Part shown: piece after piece, positions 1 to 9,368 of the stretch
How positions within the stretch are numbered: position 1 is the first letter of the stretch
How the letters are laid out: every line of letters starts with the position of its first letter
From: Ustilago trichophora
Taxonomy: Eukaryota > Basidiomycota > Ustilaginomycetes > Ustilaginales > Ustilaginaceae
Direction of reading: 5' to 3'
DNA length: 64,000 bases
Assembly (NCBI GenBank): GCA_900323505.1
Contig: OOIN01000012.1
Span: forward strand, 744,001 to 808,000
Program-made: the position numbers and the translations under genes
The notes under the pieces: model-generated
Database searches by the model: none
Told to the model about the DNA's origin: nothing
The model's input: only the letters and a program-made list of their open reading frames with translations

Positions 1-218
1 AATCAGCAACAACAACAGCAAGTTTAATGCCACCGACTTCAGACCCAGACGCAATCACAACAACCTTGGTCTTCTTCTTAGGCGGTCTAACTTATACCGA
101 ACTTGCCGCACTGAGGTTTATGAATTCTCAAACCAGAAATCGAAGGTTCGTCGCCGCCACTACGAATACGATCAACGGTAATCGGATGATTAGGGATCTT
201 GCCGGCGGTCAGATCTAA
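1..218 (+). CDS. Vps33-like Sec1/Munc18 protein, C-terminal end (partial)
   Basis: The frame is open from base 3 and ends at TAA 216-218, so this is the last ~70 codons of a gene that begins left of the window. The peptide contains TTTLVFFLGGLTYTELAALR followed by RRFVAATTNTINGNR. This matches the conserved C-terminus of Vps33-type Sec1/Munc18 proteins, where a hydrophobic strand, a GG-T-x-E-x-AALRF motif and an ATT-x-x-INGN motif occur in this order. Vps33 is the SNARE-binding subunit of the HOPS and CORVET tethering complexes, which act in vacuole and endosome fusion. An ATG at 27 lies in frame but is internal. The identification rests on about 45 conserved residues; another Sec1-family member is possible but less likely. 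Confidence 0.72.
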   Translation, partial: SATTTASLMPPTSDPDAITTTLVFFLGGLTYTELAALRFMNSQTRNRRFVAATTNTINGNRMIRDLAGGQI

Positions 219-473
219 TTTTTTTTCTTTTTCCTGCTCCATTGCCTTCGCAGAACATTCTCATCTATACCCCATCAGGCACTCTAGTCAAACTTTGTTT
301 TGTTCGCATCGCAATATTTTCTTTTGAATGTATTTGTATTCCAAACCACTGCTTGTTGTATGCGTGTGGTTTCAACTTGTTCTGGTGCTGCAGTAGCTTC
401 TTTGTGATGTGTGCTTTGAAAGTGTTGCGGGAGAAGGAGGGGAAGGGAAAGGGAAAGGGAAAGAGGGATGTTT

Positions 474-1304
474 TCACTTGGGCACGTAACGAATGCCTTG
501 GGCAGGACATCTGTTGTTACCTCTCAGAGGTTCGCTCTGAACAAAGGCATCTGCGGTTGTAGATCTGCCCTTGGTGTGGAAATAGATCCAAGCCTCATTA
601 AGGGCACCATTTCTGCACTTGAACGTTGCCTCTTTGCCCCACCTTTGGCGTGTAGCAGCATGTAACTGATCCAGGGTATATCTCTTATTCCTATCCGGTA
701 CGATTCCTGCCTCTTTCAACGCCTCAAAGACGTTGTACTGTTCAAAGAGGTCTACGGTGGTAGTGAAGAAATCGACCACGTCCTCTCCCTCGGTAAAGCC
801 TTTTTGTTGCCCTTCTGCTTCTGGTGCGGCGTAGCATTTGGGCGCAAGGGTGGAGACACATGTGCCGTGTTTATTCCATTCGTGACTCCATAGTTGGCCA
901 TCATTTCCGTTGAGAGCCAACCAGTACTGGTTCATCGTGTCCAAGGTGGAGGCAGCTTTGGGATTGGAAGAGGTTCGAAGGATGGAGGCGATGTTGGCTT
1001 GATTGCGCGAAGGGTCGCAGTCGGAATCGTAGCCTCCATTACAGGTGTCTGGCCAAAGACCGTGGATGGTCCATGAATCATCGGGACCAATGGCAGGGGA
1101 GAAATCCCAGAATTGGGTCAGGAGCAACAATCCTCCTGGTGTATTGGTCGTACAAGGGTCGGTGGGGCATGTAGGTGCTGTGGCACAGGAGAGGCATGTG
1201 TCCAAAGGGGTTGACTTGAGAGTGAAAGGGATCTGGGGCAAGGTGGCGCCAGATGCGAGACCGACAGTGAGCGCGGCGGTTGTTAGGGTCAGAGTGGGGA
1301 GCAT
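474..1304 (-). CDS. secreted ribonuclease T2
   Basis: A 276-residue protein of the RNase T2 family, which cleaves RNA through 2',3'-cyclic phosphate intermediates. Both catalytic signatures are present and intact: CAS-1 as SWTIHGLWPD and CAS-2 as SHEWNKHGTC, which supply the catalytic histidines and glutamate. The many paired cysteines fit the disulfide-rich fold. I chose the ATG at 1302-1304 because it starts a typical signal peptide (MLPTLTLTTAALTVGLASG); the frame is open further upstream to an ATG at 1487, but that would bury the signal. A TATA-like element lies about 65 bases upstream of the chosen start. Smut fungi are known to secrete T2 RNases that scavenge extracellular RNA; whether this one does so is inference. 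No intron is needed. Confidence 0.9.
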   Translation of the reverse strand: MLPTLTLTTAALTVGLASGATLPQIPFTLKSTPLDTCLSCATAPTCPTDPCTTNTPGGLLLLTQFWDFSPAIGPDDSWTIHGLWPDTCNGGYDSDCDPSRNQANIASILRTSSNPKAASTLDTMNQYWLALNGNDGQLWSHEWNKHGTCVSTLAPKCYAAPEAEGQQKGFTEGEDVVDFFTTTVDLFEQYNVFEALKEAGIVPDRNKRYTLDQLHAATRQRWGKEATFKCRNGALNEAWIYFHTKGRSTTADAFVQSEPLRGNNRCPAQGIRYVPK

Positions 1305-1367
1305 CTTGGTGGGCTTGCGATATGGTGATGGTGGGGCAGATAGATGAAACGTGGGTTGTGTGATCAA

Positions 1368-1375
1368 GTATATAG
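1368..1375 (-). promoter_or_regulatory. TATA box of the RNase T2 gene
   Basis: The minus strand reads CTATATAC here, 64-71 bases upstream of the RNase T2 start codon. It is the only TATA-like string in the first 150 bases upstream and supports the shorter ATG choice at 1304. Transcription start was not determined. Confidence 0.4.
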
Positions 1376-1506
1376 AGTGGGCCGAGAGACGAGTCAAAGA
1401 TAAGGCAGACTGCAGTGCAATGCGGGGTAGAGGGCCATGGAGGTTTCGAGCTAAGTTACAGTACTGGGCGGCGAACGGACCAGACATTCAGGGTCCATTC
1501 CGAGGC

Positions 1507-1534
1507 TGTACAGTACTGCACTGTATAGTACAGT
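1507..1534. repeat. TACTG-type pentamer cluster, upstream of RNase T2
   Basis: The stretch holds TGTACAGTACTG followed by CACTGTATAGTACAGTC, overlapping inverted forms of GTACTGTAC. A single TACAGTAC lies nearby at 1457-1464. It lies about 200 bases upstream of the RNase T2 start codon. It belongs to a motif family seen at many intergenic sites in this window. Confidence 0.6.
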
Positions 1535-1860
1535 CGCTGCCGCATCCGTGCGCCTTGTGAATTGAGCCGCATCGATTCTAAGCAAGTCAGCAAAAATCAG
1601 GGCCCACGTTCTCGCGTTGGCCAAGCTCAACTCACTATAATCAATCTGTACTGCATCAATCCCATCTCTCAAAAGCTCTTCATCCTCAACCTTGCACTGT
1701 TTGACCTCTCATACACAATTCTGCTCAGCATTGTATGAAGTGTCTTCGATCGATTGATTACAATATGACGGAGCAGACCACATTTCTGCGGCAGCGCAAC
1801 TTGATTTTCCACTCGTAATCTTTCATCCTTCCATGATGTTGCCTCGTGTGAAGAGGCAGG

Positions 1861-2913
1861 TCAGAGCTTAGCACCATCAACAGCACGAATATCAAAGTTG
1901 ACCCTAGGGAAAGTAGCCAGCACCGCCTGACCACCATCCGACTCGATTTTGATCGTCACACTCGCCTTCTCCAACCCGACCAATTTACCAACCTGGGGCA
2001 CTCTACCCGTGTCGACTGGGGTCACACTAACCTTTTGACCTTTTTCCCCACTGATCCAGCCCGCCTTGACAAGTGGGTCATCCTTGCTGATCTTTGCCTC
2101 CTTCTCCACCTGCTGTGCAGATTGTTCCGATTGCTTGAAGATCACCTGTGCCGCGTCCTCTGCGGACAACTTGACCGGCTTGAGCTTGTGCTGGGCCAGA
2201 TACTCCCTAACTGCAGCGAGCCAAGTGAGAGTTTTGGGGAACGGGAACTTGTTCCAGTCCTGGCTGGGGTTTTTGGCCGAGACGGTGGGGAGGAGGTCTT
2301 CACCGGTCCTCAGTTGAGTCTGAACCCAGTTAAGCGGAGTGTACAGACTGAAATCCAAATACTGAGGTTCATCACCGAATAGGAACTTGCTCTTACCCTC
2401 GGAAAGATGGCTCTCAATCGCCTCCAGATTGGCAACGAGCTGAGAGCGAACAAAAGGTACTTTAGCCTTCATCGATTCGGAATCAAAACTGCTTCCAGGC
2501 ATGAAGCTCTTACGGTCCTTGACAAAGTGTTCGTTCAAGGGTGCATTGTAGAGATGCCCAGCACCGAGACGGAAGATAGCGCTTTCAGCCCAGTTGACAG
2601 CGAGCTGGAGCTGCAGGGCAGGGAACTGTCGAAGCAGAGACTTGCTACCGGATCCACCACCGAAAGCACGCTCCAAAGCCAGAGAGGCTGCAGTGGTGTC
2701 GATAAACGCCTGGCCATCAATAAATACAACAGGGATACGTCGATAGGTGATTCCCAAAAGCTTGGACAGCATAGGTCGAGGCATGATCGGAGGAACATCG
2801 ACCAGTGTCCATTCGACTCCATAGTGATCGAGCAAAAAGGTGATCTTTTGGAAAAAGGGCGATGCGGCATAGCCGTACATAATGACTCGGTTGTTTGGCT
2901 GCGGTGAGGCCAT
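1861..2913 (-). CDS. glutathione S-transferase-fold protein
   Basis: A 350-residue, single-exon protein. Residues ~9-85 form a thioredoxin-like GST N-terminal domain (VIMYGYAASPFFQKITFLLD, then the cis-proline region YRRIPVVFIDG and the DTTAAS glutathione-binding segment). Residues ~100-245 look like the helical GST C-terminal domain, and about 100 extra residues follow (~250-350) with charged and beta-rich character. The usual GST length is 200-250, so the tail is an added domain. The putative N-terminal active position is Ser/Pro rather than a Cys-x-x-Cys motif, so glutaredoxin-like chemistry is unlikely. Related proteins in fungi are annotated only as GST N-terminal domain proteins; substrate and role are unknown. 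The ATG at 2911-2913 starts directly before the domain. Confidence 0.75.
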   Translation of the reverse strand: MASPQPNNRVIMYGYAASPFFQKITFLLDHYGVEWTLVDVPPIMPRPMLSKLLGITYRRIPVVFIDGQAFIDTTAASLALERAFGGGSGSKSLLRQFPALQLQLAVNWAESAIFRLGAGHLYNAPLNEHFVKDRKSFMPGSSFDSESMKAKVPFVRSQLVANLEAIESHLSEGKSKFLFGDEPQYLDFSLYTPLNWVQTQLRTGEDLLPTVSAKNPSQDWNKFPFPKTLTWLAAVREYLAQHKLKPVKLSAEDAAQVIFKQSEQSAQQVEKEAKISKDDPLVKAGWISGEKGQKVSVTPVDTGRVPQVGKLVGLEKASVTIKIESDGGQAVLATFPRVNFDIRAVDGAKL

Positions 2914-3685
2914 TTTTGCAATGCTTTCTCTTTGGTTCAGAGGTGTGAAGAGGGGTTTTTGTGGATGTCAAGATGGAGGAGAGCGAAGAGATTTGGATGA
3001 GAAGATGGAGAAGCAGAACAAGATTGTGGGGCAGAGCGGGGTAAGAGTAGTACAAGAGGGAATCCTGGTAGCTTCCCGGCCTCCAACCATCCGGACGCTC
3101 GGCAACCAGCTCGCCCGCCGCTCTCTGGAGTTCAAAATTGGTAGCCGAACAGCGTCCAAATGCCGTCTCTGCCAACTTTCAATCGCGATTTTTGAGCAGC
3201 CGTGTCAGATCGGCGATCTGCCGCTCAAGCTCTTAAACACTGGCAGGTGCAGGAAGCAACAGGCACTCGGAAGGTGGGACTGATGACGATGGCGCTACTA
3301 AACAGATTGTAATGGATCGTAGGAGGAGCTAGGGGCTGAAGTTCAGAATCACAAGAGGCTCCGGTGGGCACAAACGCGTAAGTGTGTCGATGTATTTGGC
3401 ACTTGACACTGAAGGTAGCACTGAAAAGGTACAAGTACAATCTATAAGCCGCATGACCGCTTTGGATCAGCTCAAGCAATGTGAAATCGGCACTGAGAAC
3501 AACAGAGCTCACGGCGAGAGTGATAGTTAAGCGGCACGTCGCCGCGATGTAATTCAATCATGCAACATGCCAGGCGCCCGCTGGAACTTGGTCAGCAGTA
3601 GCATGTCAGGAAGACAATCAGTTTGCGCAGCATGCGAATTGAGCGCAAAGGGTATGATTTGGCCTATGAGTTCCGATTTCGGACG
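2914..3685. other. intergenic region
   Basis: Upstream of the GST-like gene and downstream of SF3B6. The only longer frame (3225-3557, minus) has no ATG start. I see no repeat, RNA gene or conserved protein here. Confidence 0.5.
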
Positions 3686-4195
3686 TCAAGCCTCGTCGAC
3701 AATGTTATGAAGCGCCTTGAGCTCGGCCAGCTCTGCCTCTCTTCTTGCGAGATCTGCTTTTGCTGCGAGCCTGGCCGGCATATGATATAGCACTGTTCGA
3801 GATGCATGCGGGAGAGTGTCGTTTGAGTGTCAGCACTTATCTTTGAGAATATTTCGATGCTTCTATCCTACCAGACGTCGATAGACAACCAAGCGTGGAC
3901 GTTGGCGACGAATGTCACTCTTCTTGGTTCGGCGAAACTTACCGACAATGTATCGCTCGTTGAGGTGAAAACCGTTCAAGTTGTCAGAGGCGCGCTTGGC
4001 ATCCGCCATCTCCTCGAAAACTACATATGCTGTGCCTTTTGTCTTGGGTCCATCTCCGAGTCGGATCTGTCGAATGGCACCGTAGCGACCGAAGACTTGG
4101 TAGAGATCGGCACCGGTAGTGGTGTAGTTGAGGTTCTTGACAAAGAGGATGCGACTGTGCTGACGGGCAGCACCGACGGAAGTGTGGCTAGCCAT
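3686..4195 (-). CDS. SF3B6: splicing factor 3b subunit 6 (p14/SF3B6), two exons
   Basis: Join of 3943-4195 (exon 1) and 3686-3792 (exon 2), giving 119 residues. Exon 1 encodes one RRM: RILFVKNLNYTTTGADLYQV (RNP2 at the start), then FGRYGAIRQIRLGD, then the RNP1-like segment KGTAYVVFEEMADAK. The intron (3793-3942, 150 bases) begins GTAAGT, has a GCTGAC branch-like site, and ends CAG. Splicing restores the family sequence RYIVVLYH and a Glu/Ala/Leu-rich C-terminal helix ending in NIVDEA. Without splicing the frame reads into unrelated residues after RYIV. SF3B6 is the U2 snRNP SF3b subunit that sits at the branch-point adenosine together with SF3B1. Its small size and single RRM match the family (about 115-125 residues). 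Confidence 0.9.
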
Positions 4196-5226
4196 CCCGT
4201 GTCCTCATTGACCAATCGCAATCGAGCCGTTGAGCTGAGGATATAAAAGTGATAGGGGAGCAAGAGGTGGAGGAGAAAGATTGAAGGAAGATGCGCAGCA
4301 ACAACTTGTTGATGTCGAATTTCCGACTTCCGCAAAATTGATGAGAAACAGATCGCCGATGTCAAGTCGAGCTGTTTCGATCGCGGTAGCACGATCCTGT
4401 CATTCGTCATGAAAGCTCGCACAACGGACCCCAGAGCGATTGCAATTGCTTCGTTGCGATTCCATTGCTTCAAGGACCGACTCGAGCCTGCCGATGATGC
4501 TGCCACTAGGCTGATCAGAATGTGAAGGGCACCGGCGGCGTACGCGGGGATGCGGGGACTTCCCGACTCAACAAGACCCTTATTTTTCTCGAGAGCAAAG
4601 CAGCAAGGCTTCATATCACTTTGACTCAAGTTCCTGCATGGCGGCCCGTCCGCTTTAGGGGTCACGACTTTGCTCTTGAAACCAACTCAGATGCAAAATG
4701 CAAAAAAGTATTGCGGATGCGTCGGAGACGAGGTGTGCAATGAGAACCCTGTTAGCGCGCAATTGAGACAGAGCGGAGTGTCCGAAAGTGATGACGCCCC
4801 GCTTTGACCCATTATTGATCAGTCTTGTGGCTTTCCAGAGTCGGAGTCGATCATCATCTCACACTACACTGTGCTCATAAAGACATGTTTCGGCGCTTCT
4901 TTTGCGCGTGATAACACACTTGGGATGGCCGCTAATGACATGCAGGTAAAGGAAGATCAGATGGGATGGTTGCCTTGACAAAGCTGCAACCAGGTACGGC
5001 AAGCCAAACAGGAAGAGTGAAAGGATACCATAGCCTCGGGCACAGCACAGTGGTGGGAGCGCCAGGGACCTCCTTGCATCTCCTCGCCTTGATATCTTAA
5101 AGAAAAGAGAAGGAGCGGGGTAGTTAGAAGCCCTTTTGATCGTCCATAGTGGAACTTGCCCGTCTTTCCGAAAGCGGCTGCGGGAACGGGCTGCTGTTCG
5201 GGTTCCTGGCCAAGCAAGGCCAGAGC

Positions 5227-5251
5227 TACAGTACAGTGCAGTACAGTACAG
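5227..5251. repeat. TACAG pentamer array
   Basis: TACAGTACAG is followed by TGCAGTACAGTACAG, an imperfect tandem of the pentamer TACAG/GTACA. It is intergenic and of the same type as the arrays at 26816, 26995, 35181 and 41564. Confidence 0.65.
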
Positions 5252-5613
5252 CAACGCGTCTGTTGCAGATCCAGGCTCCGCCTTCAGACACACCCTCTGA
5301 CGCCTCCTGACAGTCGAGGGAAAAAGAAAAGAAGCAGCAGCAGCCGTGCAGATCCCAAACGCGGCCACACACGTACATACACATGGCACTTGACGTTCAA
5401 TTTTAGTTTATTTTTGCTAATTTCTAAGTTTTAACATTATTCAGCTGGCTGCTGTTGGTTGCTGTCGGATCTCTCCCTCTTCTCGAAGCGCTAGGCGAAG
5501 CTGAGCGTACCCGTCCAGTAGTGAAGGATTGATTTCTTATCGAAAGATTTGATTTTTTTTTTTTTCCCCTCGAGAACAGGACAGAAACAGCAGCAGCAGC
5601 AGCAGCATGACAA

Positions 5614-5615
<2 letters not shown>

Positions 5616-5649
<34 letters not shown>

Positions 5650-5666
5650 CTTCTTCTTCTTCTTCT
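5616..5666. repeat. poly-T tract followed by CTT repeats
   Basis: An uninterrupted run of 34 T (5616-5649) is followed by about five CTT units; CAG units precede it (5587-5607). It is a simple-sequence tract in non-coding DNA and will produce spurious Lys- or Phe-rich frames. Confidence 0.85.
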
Positions 5667-6482
5667 CAGTCACATTTTTTGAAGTTTCCCACGCTTGACC
5701 CCTTCCTCCTTGCCTGCTCCGCTTCGTTGCTTGGTTGATAGCATTGGCATCTTCGTGTTTCTCTTTTTCTCATTCAGCCTCGAACTTGCCCTTAGCGTCT
5801 CTTCTTTGCCCATCATTCCGCCTCATCTGTCCATCAGAGCTAGCTTCGCTTCCTCTTCACGAGCAGCAGCAGCAGCAACAAAAGCTTCTTTCTTCGGCAC
5901 ATCAGGTAAGTCTTGACAAGAATGTAGCAATCTCGCCCTTCGCCTTGCCGCTCAGGGCCAAAACGCAAGTGCCGATACCCTCGTCACACTCTCCTTGGCC
6001 GCATGGCCCTGAGCTGCTCGTTTGACTCAGAGTCAAGTGCATGCTCCGGCATCCCCGACAGTGGCAGTGTCAGCACACAGCAGTAGCAACAAGAGCAGCA
6101 ATAGGAAACCAGCATCCGACCATCAGCGTCTGGCATCGTCGCTTTCGCTTCGTCAAAGTAACCCTCTCTTCGGTCCAAGTAGCCTCTCTCTCATCATACC
6201 CACCAACGCAATCACTCCTGAGCACGTTTCAAGTCAACGTCGACCGCACTACCCACCAACCACGACTTCATTAGCAGAAGGAGCTCAACCGGCGCTCGTC
6301 AGCACCACACACTCCGTTCACTGAGCGCAGTCAGAGACCACGTCACACCCACAGCCTGTCTCGAGTCCAATTCGAGACCCTCTATTCCATCACAGCTTCG
6401 GTGACACCTGCAACATAACCACCACTTATTATTGAGCAGCACACAGCGCGCCAGATACTCTTGCGTAGGTTTTCCGCCACCT

Positions 6483-8429
6483 ATGCGCTCGCTCCTTTCA
6501 GCTCGCCTCCACTTCGCCAACCATTCCTCTTGCTCCACTACCACTGCCGCTGCTGCTTCCACTGCCGTTGTCGCTGCTGCCATGTCAACGTCTGCGTCCA
6601 AGCTTCTCGCACCTTGCTCTTGCTCGCGATCCTTGACCACTGACACTTCGTTCTTGGTCACTTCCTCCGCTACCGCTCAACTCGCATCTACATTTGCAAC
6701 CTCGGTCCCATCAGTCCGTGGAAGCACTCCCAGCCTCGCCTCCTCCGTCTCCTCTTCGGCATCCACCTCCCTCCAGACCACACCAACGCTCCGACTCAGC
6801 TCGGCGTTCCACACAACCAGCCAAACCTCAAAGTCGGATCTCAGCGGTCTCGACCTTTCCCACCTCAACTCGCTCCTCGACAAGCTCGCCCGTCCTTCGT
6901 CGCTTCGGTCCTCTCCCGCGACAGAAAGCTTCTCTTCTCCCTCCAACTCCGCTTCTTCTTCCTCTTCGGCGCTTCCTCTGACTCCTCGACTCCGAGGCAA
7001 AGGAACCTTCCGCGAGCCTTCGTACGTCCGTACCGAACGAAAGGCCCAGTTCAACTCGCTTCTTGACACCTTCCACCGTGCCACTGTCTGCGACTTTGAG
7101 CCTAGCTACCAGCTTTCAGCTTCCGACCTCGTCCACGCCTTTGACCACCAAGGAAACTCGATCAGCCCCGTACAGCCCAACGACGTGCTTCGTGGCGTAG
7201 CTAGCAGCATGTCTGAACCCATTGTCCAGCACTCTTCCCAGCCCGGCTCGGTGCCTAGCGCCGAGAACCCCGGCAAGCTTGTCCAGGCTTCCGGCATCGC
7301 CGCTCCTTACCAAGATGCCATCAAGGAGGCCATCCAGGCCCGTCTCGATCAGGGCAAGTCCAGACCCAAGCTCGTCGGTATTCTTGCCACTCCGAGCCCT
7401 CCCAGTGTAGCCTACGCCGAATGGACGCGCAAGGCCTGTGAGGCCGTTGGCATCGAATTCGAGATCTGGAAGACCTGGGACGACTCGGTCGAGGTCAAGG
7501 AAGAGGACCACAAGGGATCTGCACCCGACTTTGACCTCGAAGCCGATGTTGAGGACCTCATCATCGCTGCCAACGCGGATGACAAGGTGCACGGTATCAT
7601 GGTCTACTACCCCATCTTCTTTGGTCGTCAGGACACCTACCTCCAGCAGATTGTCGACCCACGCAAGGATGTTGAGGGTCTTCACTTCAGCTACTGCTGG
7701 AACATGTACCACAATGTGCGATGGATTTCGCCTGCCAAGCTCGGCAACGCTCCCGGTACCACACGTGAGCTCCCCGAGGAGCGTGCTACCCGTGAGGCCC
7801 TCGATGGTGAGCAGGTTCCTCCTGGTATGGCCAAGTCCATCTTGCCCTGCACGCCTTTGGCCATGGTTAAGTGTCTCGAGGCCATCGGCGTCTACGATCG
7901 TGACCTTCCCTACGGCGACCGCCTCTACGGCAAGACTATCACCGTCATCAACCGCTCCGAAGTTGTTGGCCGCCCTCTTGCCGCGCTTCTCTCCAACGAC
8001 GGTGCCAAGGTCTACTCGGTCGACATTGACTCGATTCAAGAGTTCAACAAGCGCGCCGCTGAGCCTTCCTCTGAGCCTCAGGGTCGGGCCCGATCCGAGA
8101 TCGTCAAGAAGGCGCACGCCCAGAACACAGCCTCGCAGCTTCGCCCGCACCACGTGGTCAGGAACTGCAACATGACCGCCGAGGAGTGCATTCGCGCTTC
8201 GGATGTGGTCATCTCTGGTGTACCTTCGGCCAACTACAAAGTCGAGACCGAGTGGATCAAGCCTGGTGCGGTATGCGTCAACTTTTCGAGCGAGAAAAAC
8301 TTCAAGCCCGATGTTAGGACACGTGCATCAATGTACTTGCCAGCCATTGGCAAGACGACGATTGCGATGCTCCAGAGAAATCTGCTCCGCCTGGTCGAGT
8401 ACCGTGAGCTCTCCGAGTCGACCCAATAG
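6483..8429 (+). CDS. MTD1: methylenetetrahydrofolate dehydrogenase, MTD1 type, with N-terminal extension
   Basis: A 648-residue protein whose last ~380 residues match the fungal monofunctional NAD-dependent 5,10-methylene-THF dehydrogenase Mtd1 (yeast protein ~320 residues). Diagnostic segments are GIMVYYPIFFGRQDTYLQQI, DPRKDVEGLHF, SILPCTPLAMVKCLEAIGVY, the Rossmann segment TVINRSEVVGRPLAALLSND, and SDVVISGVPSANYKVETEWI. The enzyme oxidises methylene-THF to methenyl-THF in one-carbon metabolism. I chose ATG 6483; the frame runs upstream only with non-ATG codons. The first ~265 residues are Ser/Ala/Thr-rich, begin like a mitochondrial presequence, and are not part of the known enzyme. An internal Met (MSEPIVQHSS, codon at 7209) lies just before the homology and could start a short cytosolic form. 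Function is sure; the start and compartment are not. Confidence 0.88.
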   Translation: MRSLLSARLHFANHSSCSTTTAAAASTAVVAAAMSTSASKLLAPCSCSRSLTTDTSFLVTSSATAQLASTFATSVPSVRGSTPSLASSVSSSASTSLQTTPTLRLSSAFHTTSQTSKSDLSGLDLSHLNSLLDKLARPSSLRSSPATESFSSPSNSASSSSSALPLTPRLRGKGTFREPSYVRTERKAQFNSLLDTFHRATVCDFEPSYQLSASDLVHAFDHQGNSISPVQPNDVLRGVASSMSEPIVQHSSQPGSVPSAENPGKLVQASGIAAPYQDAIKEAIQARLDQGKSRPKLVGILATPSPPSVAYAEWTRKACEAVGIEFEIWKTWDDSVEVKEEDHKGSAPDFDLEADVEDLIIAANADDKVHGIMVYYPIFFGRQDTYLQQIVDPRKDVEGLHFSYCWNMYHNVRWISPAKLGNAPGTTRELPEERATREALDGEQVPPGMAKSILPCTPLAMVKCLEAIGVYDRDLPYGDRLYGKTITVINRSEVVGRPLAALLSNDGAKVYSVDIDSIQEFNKRAAEPSSEPQGRARSEIVKKAHAQNTASQLRPHHVVRNCNMTAEECIRASDVVISGVPSANYKVETEWIKPGAVCVNFSSEKNFKPDVRTRASMYLPAIGKTTIAMLQRNLLRLVEYRELSESTQ

Positions 8430-9368
8430 ATCTGCTCAAAAAGAGCTAGCTCTTTCTTTGTCTTCACAGTTACCATGCAACCCTCTCAGAAATCATAGAC
8501 GTGCCTCGTGCCTTTTTCTTTGCGTTCAATCTCGAGGTGTGCTACGACTTTGCGATGTGTGACAGAGTGGAAGGTTGTGGCGATCTTCATCGGGTCAAGA
8601 GGTAGAGCTATTCTCGATACAGCCACACTCGTGCGACATGGGTGTGAGAACAGAAATCAACGCGTTGATCCAAGCCAGCAGTTGAAGCTGCTGAAACTCC
8701 ACTTTTGTCGAGATGGGAGCTCTTGACCGTGTTCATGAGCCAGACGCGTTTCGCGATCTTTTTGGGTCCTCGGGAGCAGCAGCAGCAGAAGAGAGAGGAG
8801 TGTGTGCCTTTTCAAATCCGGCCGGGAAGAATTTCTGTAAGCAATGAGCAGCTCTGCTCCTCCTCGAGGATTGCTTGGTGTGCTAGTGCTATTGCTGTTG
8901 CTGTTGCTTCCTCAGCTTGGGAATGCACAAACTCAAAGAAGCTCGCTCCTCGTCGCGCGCTCTCTCTTGACATTGCGAGGTGGTAAGCCAAGCTGAGCTC
9001 AAAGATTCACTTCGACCTTGTCTTCTCCTCTTCCCACCATTCTCTCACTTTTTCTTTCCCTTCTCATCACCTTCTTTCAACCACAATTCTTCCACCGACA
9101 CTTCGCTCTTTTGGTGGTTGCGTCCGACCCTAACTGCATCATCATCTTTCAAGGGTGCTCCTACTCCTTTGCATCGACTTGAGGTTGCAGCACACTGTTT
9201 CTTCACCACCTTTAGTTCTTGCGCTTTCCAAGCACCCTACCGTCGGGCTTCCTGTTTCATATTCCTTTCAGCTGAGCACGATCTGTGCACTTGGTGATCA
9301 CGACTCTTTTGGGCCCTTGGACTTCAGATACGATCGCTCTTTGCTACACATCGCACAACTGCGACACC
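8430..9368. other. intergenic region and leader of the ISWI gene
   Basis: 3' flank of MTD1 and pyrimidine-rich upstream region of the ISWI gene (strong CT strings from about 9020 to 9260). No conserved frame, RNA gene or array of the TACTG family was seen. Confidence 0.5.

Larger units (their letters stand above)
1305..1860. other. intergenic region between RNase T2 and GST-like genes
   Basis: This is the upstream region of the RNase T2 gene and the downstream region of the GST-like gene. It holds the TATA-like element and two stretches of the TACAGTAC/TACTGTA motif (1457-1464 and 1507-1534), described separately. No supported coding region was found in it. Confidence 0.6.
4196..6482. other. 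long intergenic/leader region between SF3B6 and MTD1
   Basis: Divergent promoter region of about 2.3 kb. No frame in it looks like a conserved protein. It contains a TACAG pentamer cluster (5227-5251), CAG repeats, and a poly-T/CTT tract (5616-5666). From about 5690 onward it is pyrimidine-rich, as expected for the leader of the MTD1 gene. A consensus donor AG|GTAAGT at 5904-5911 suggests an intron in the 5' leader, but I could not fix the acceptor. Confidence 0.5.

Noticed and set aside
3225..3557. 110-codon frame (minus) that looks like a secreted protein
   Set aside because: It opens with TTG and has no in-frame ATG; the hydrophobic start is then only chance.
5491..5673. Lys-rich frame
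   Set aside because: It is only the translation of the poly-T/CTT tract.
7116..8153. 345-codon antisense frame over MTD1
   Set aside because: Shadow of the strongly biased codon use in the MTD1 gene; no independent motif.
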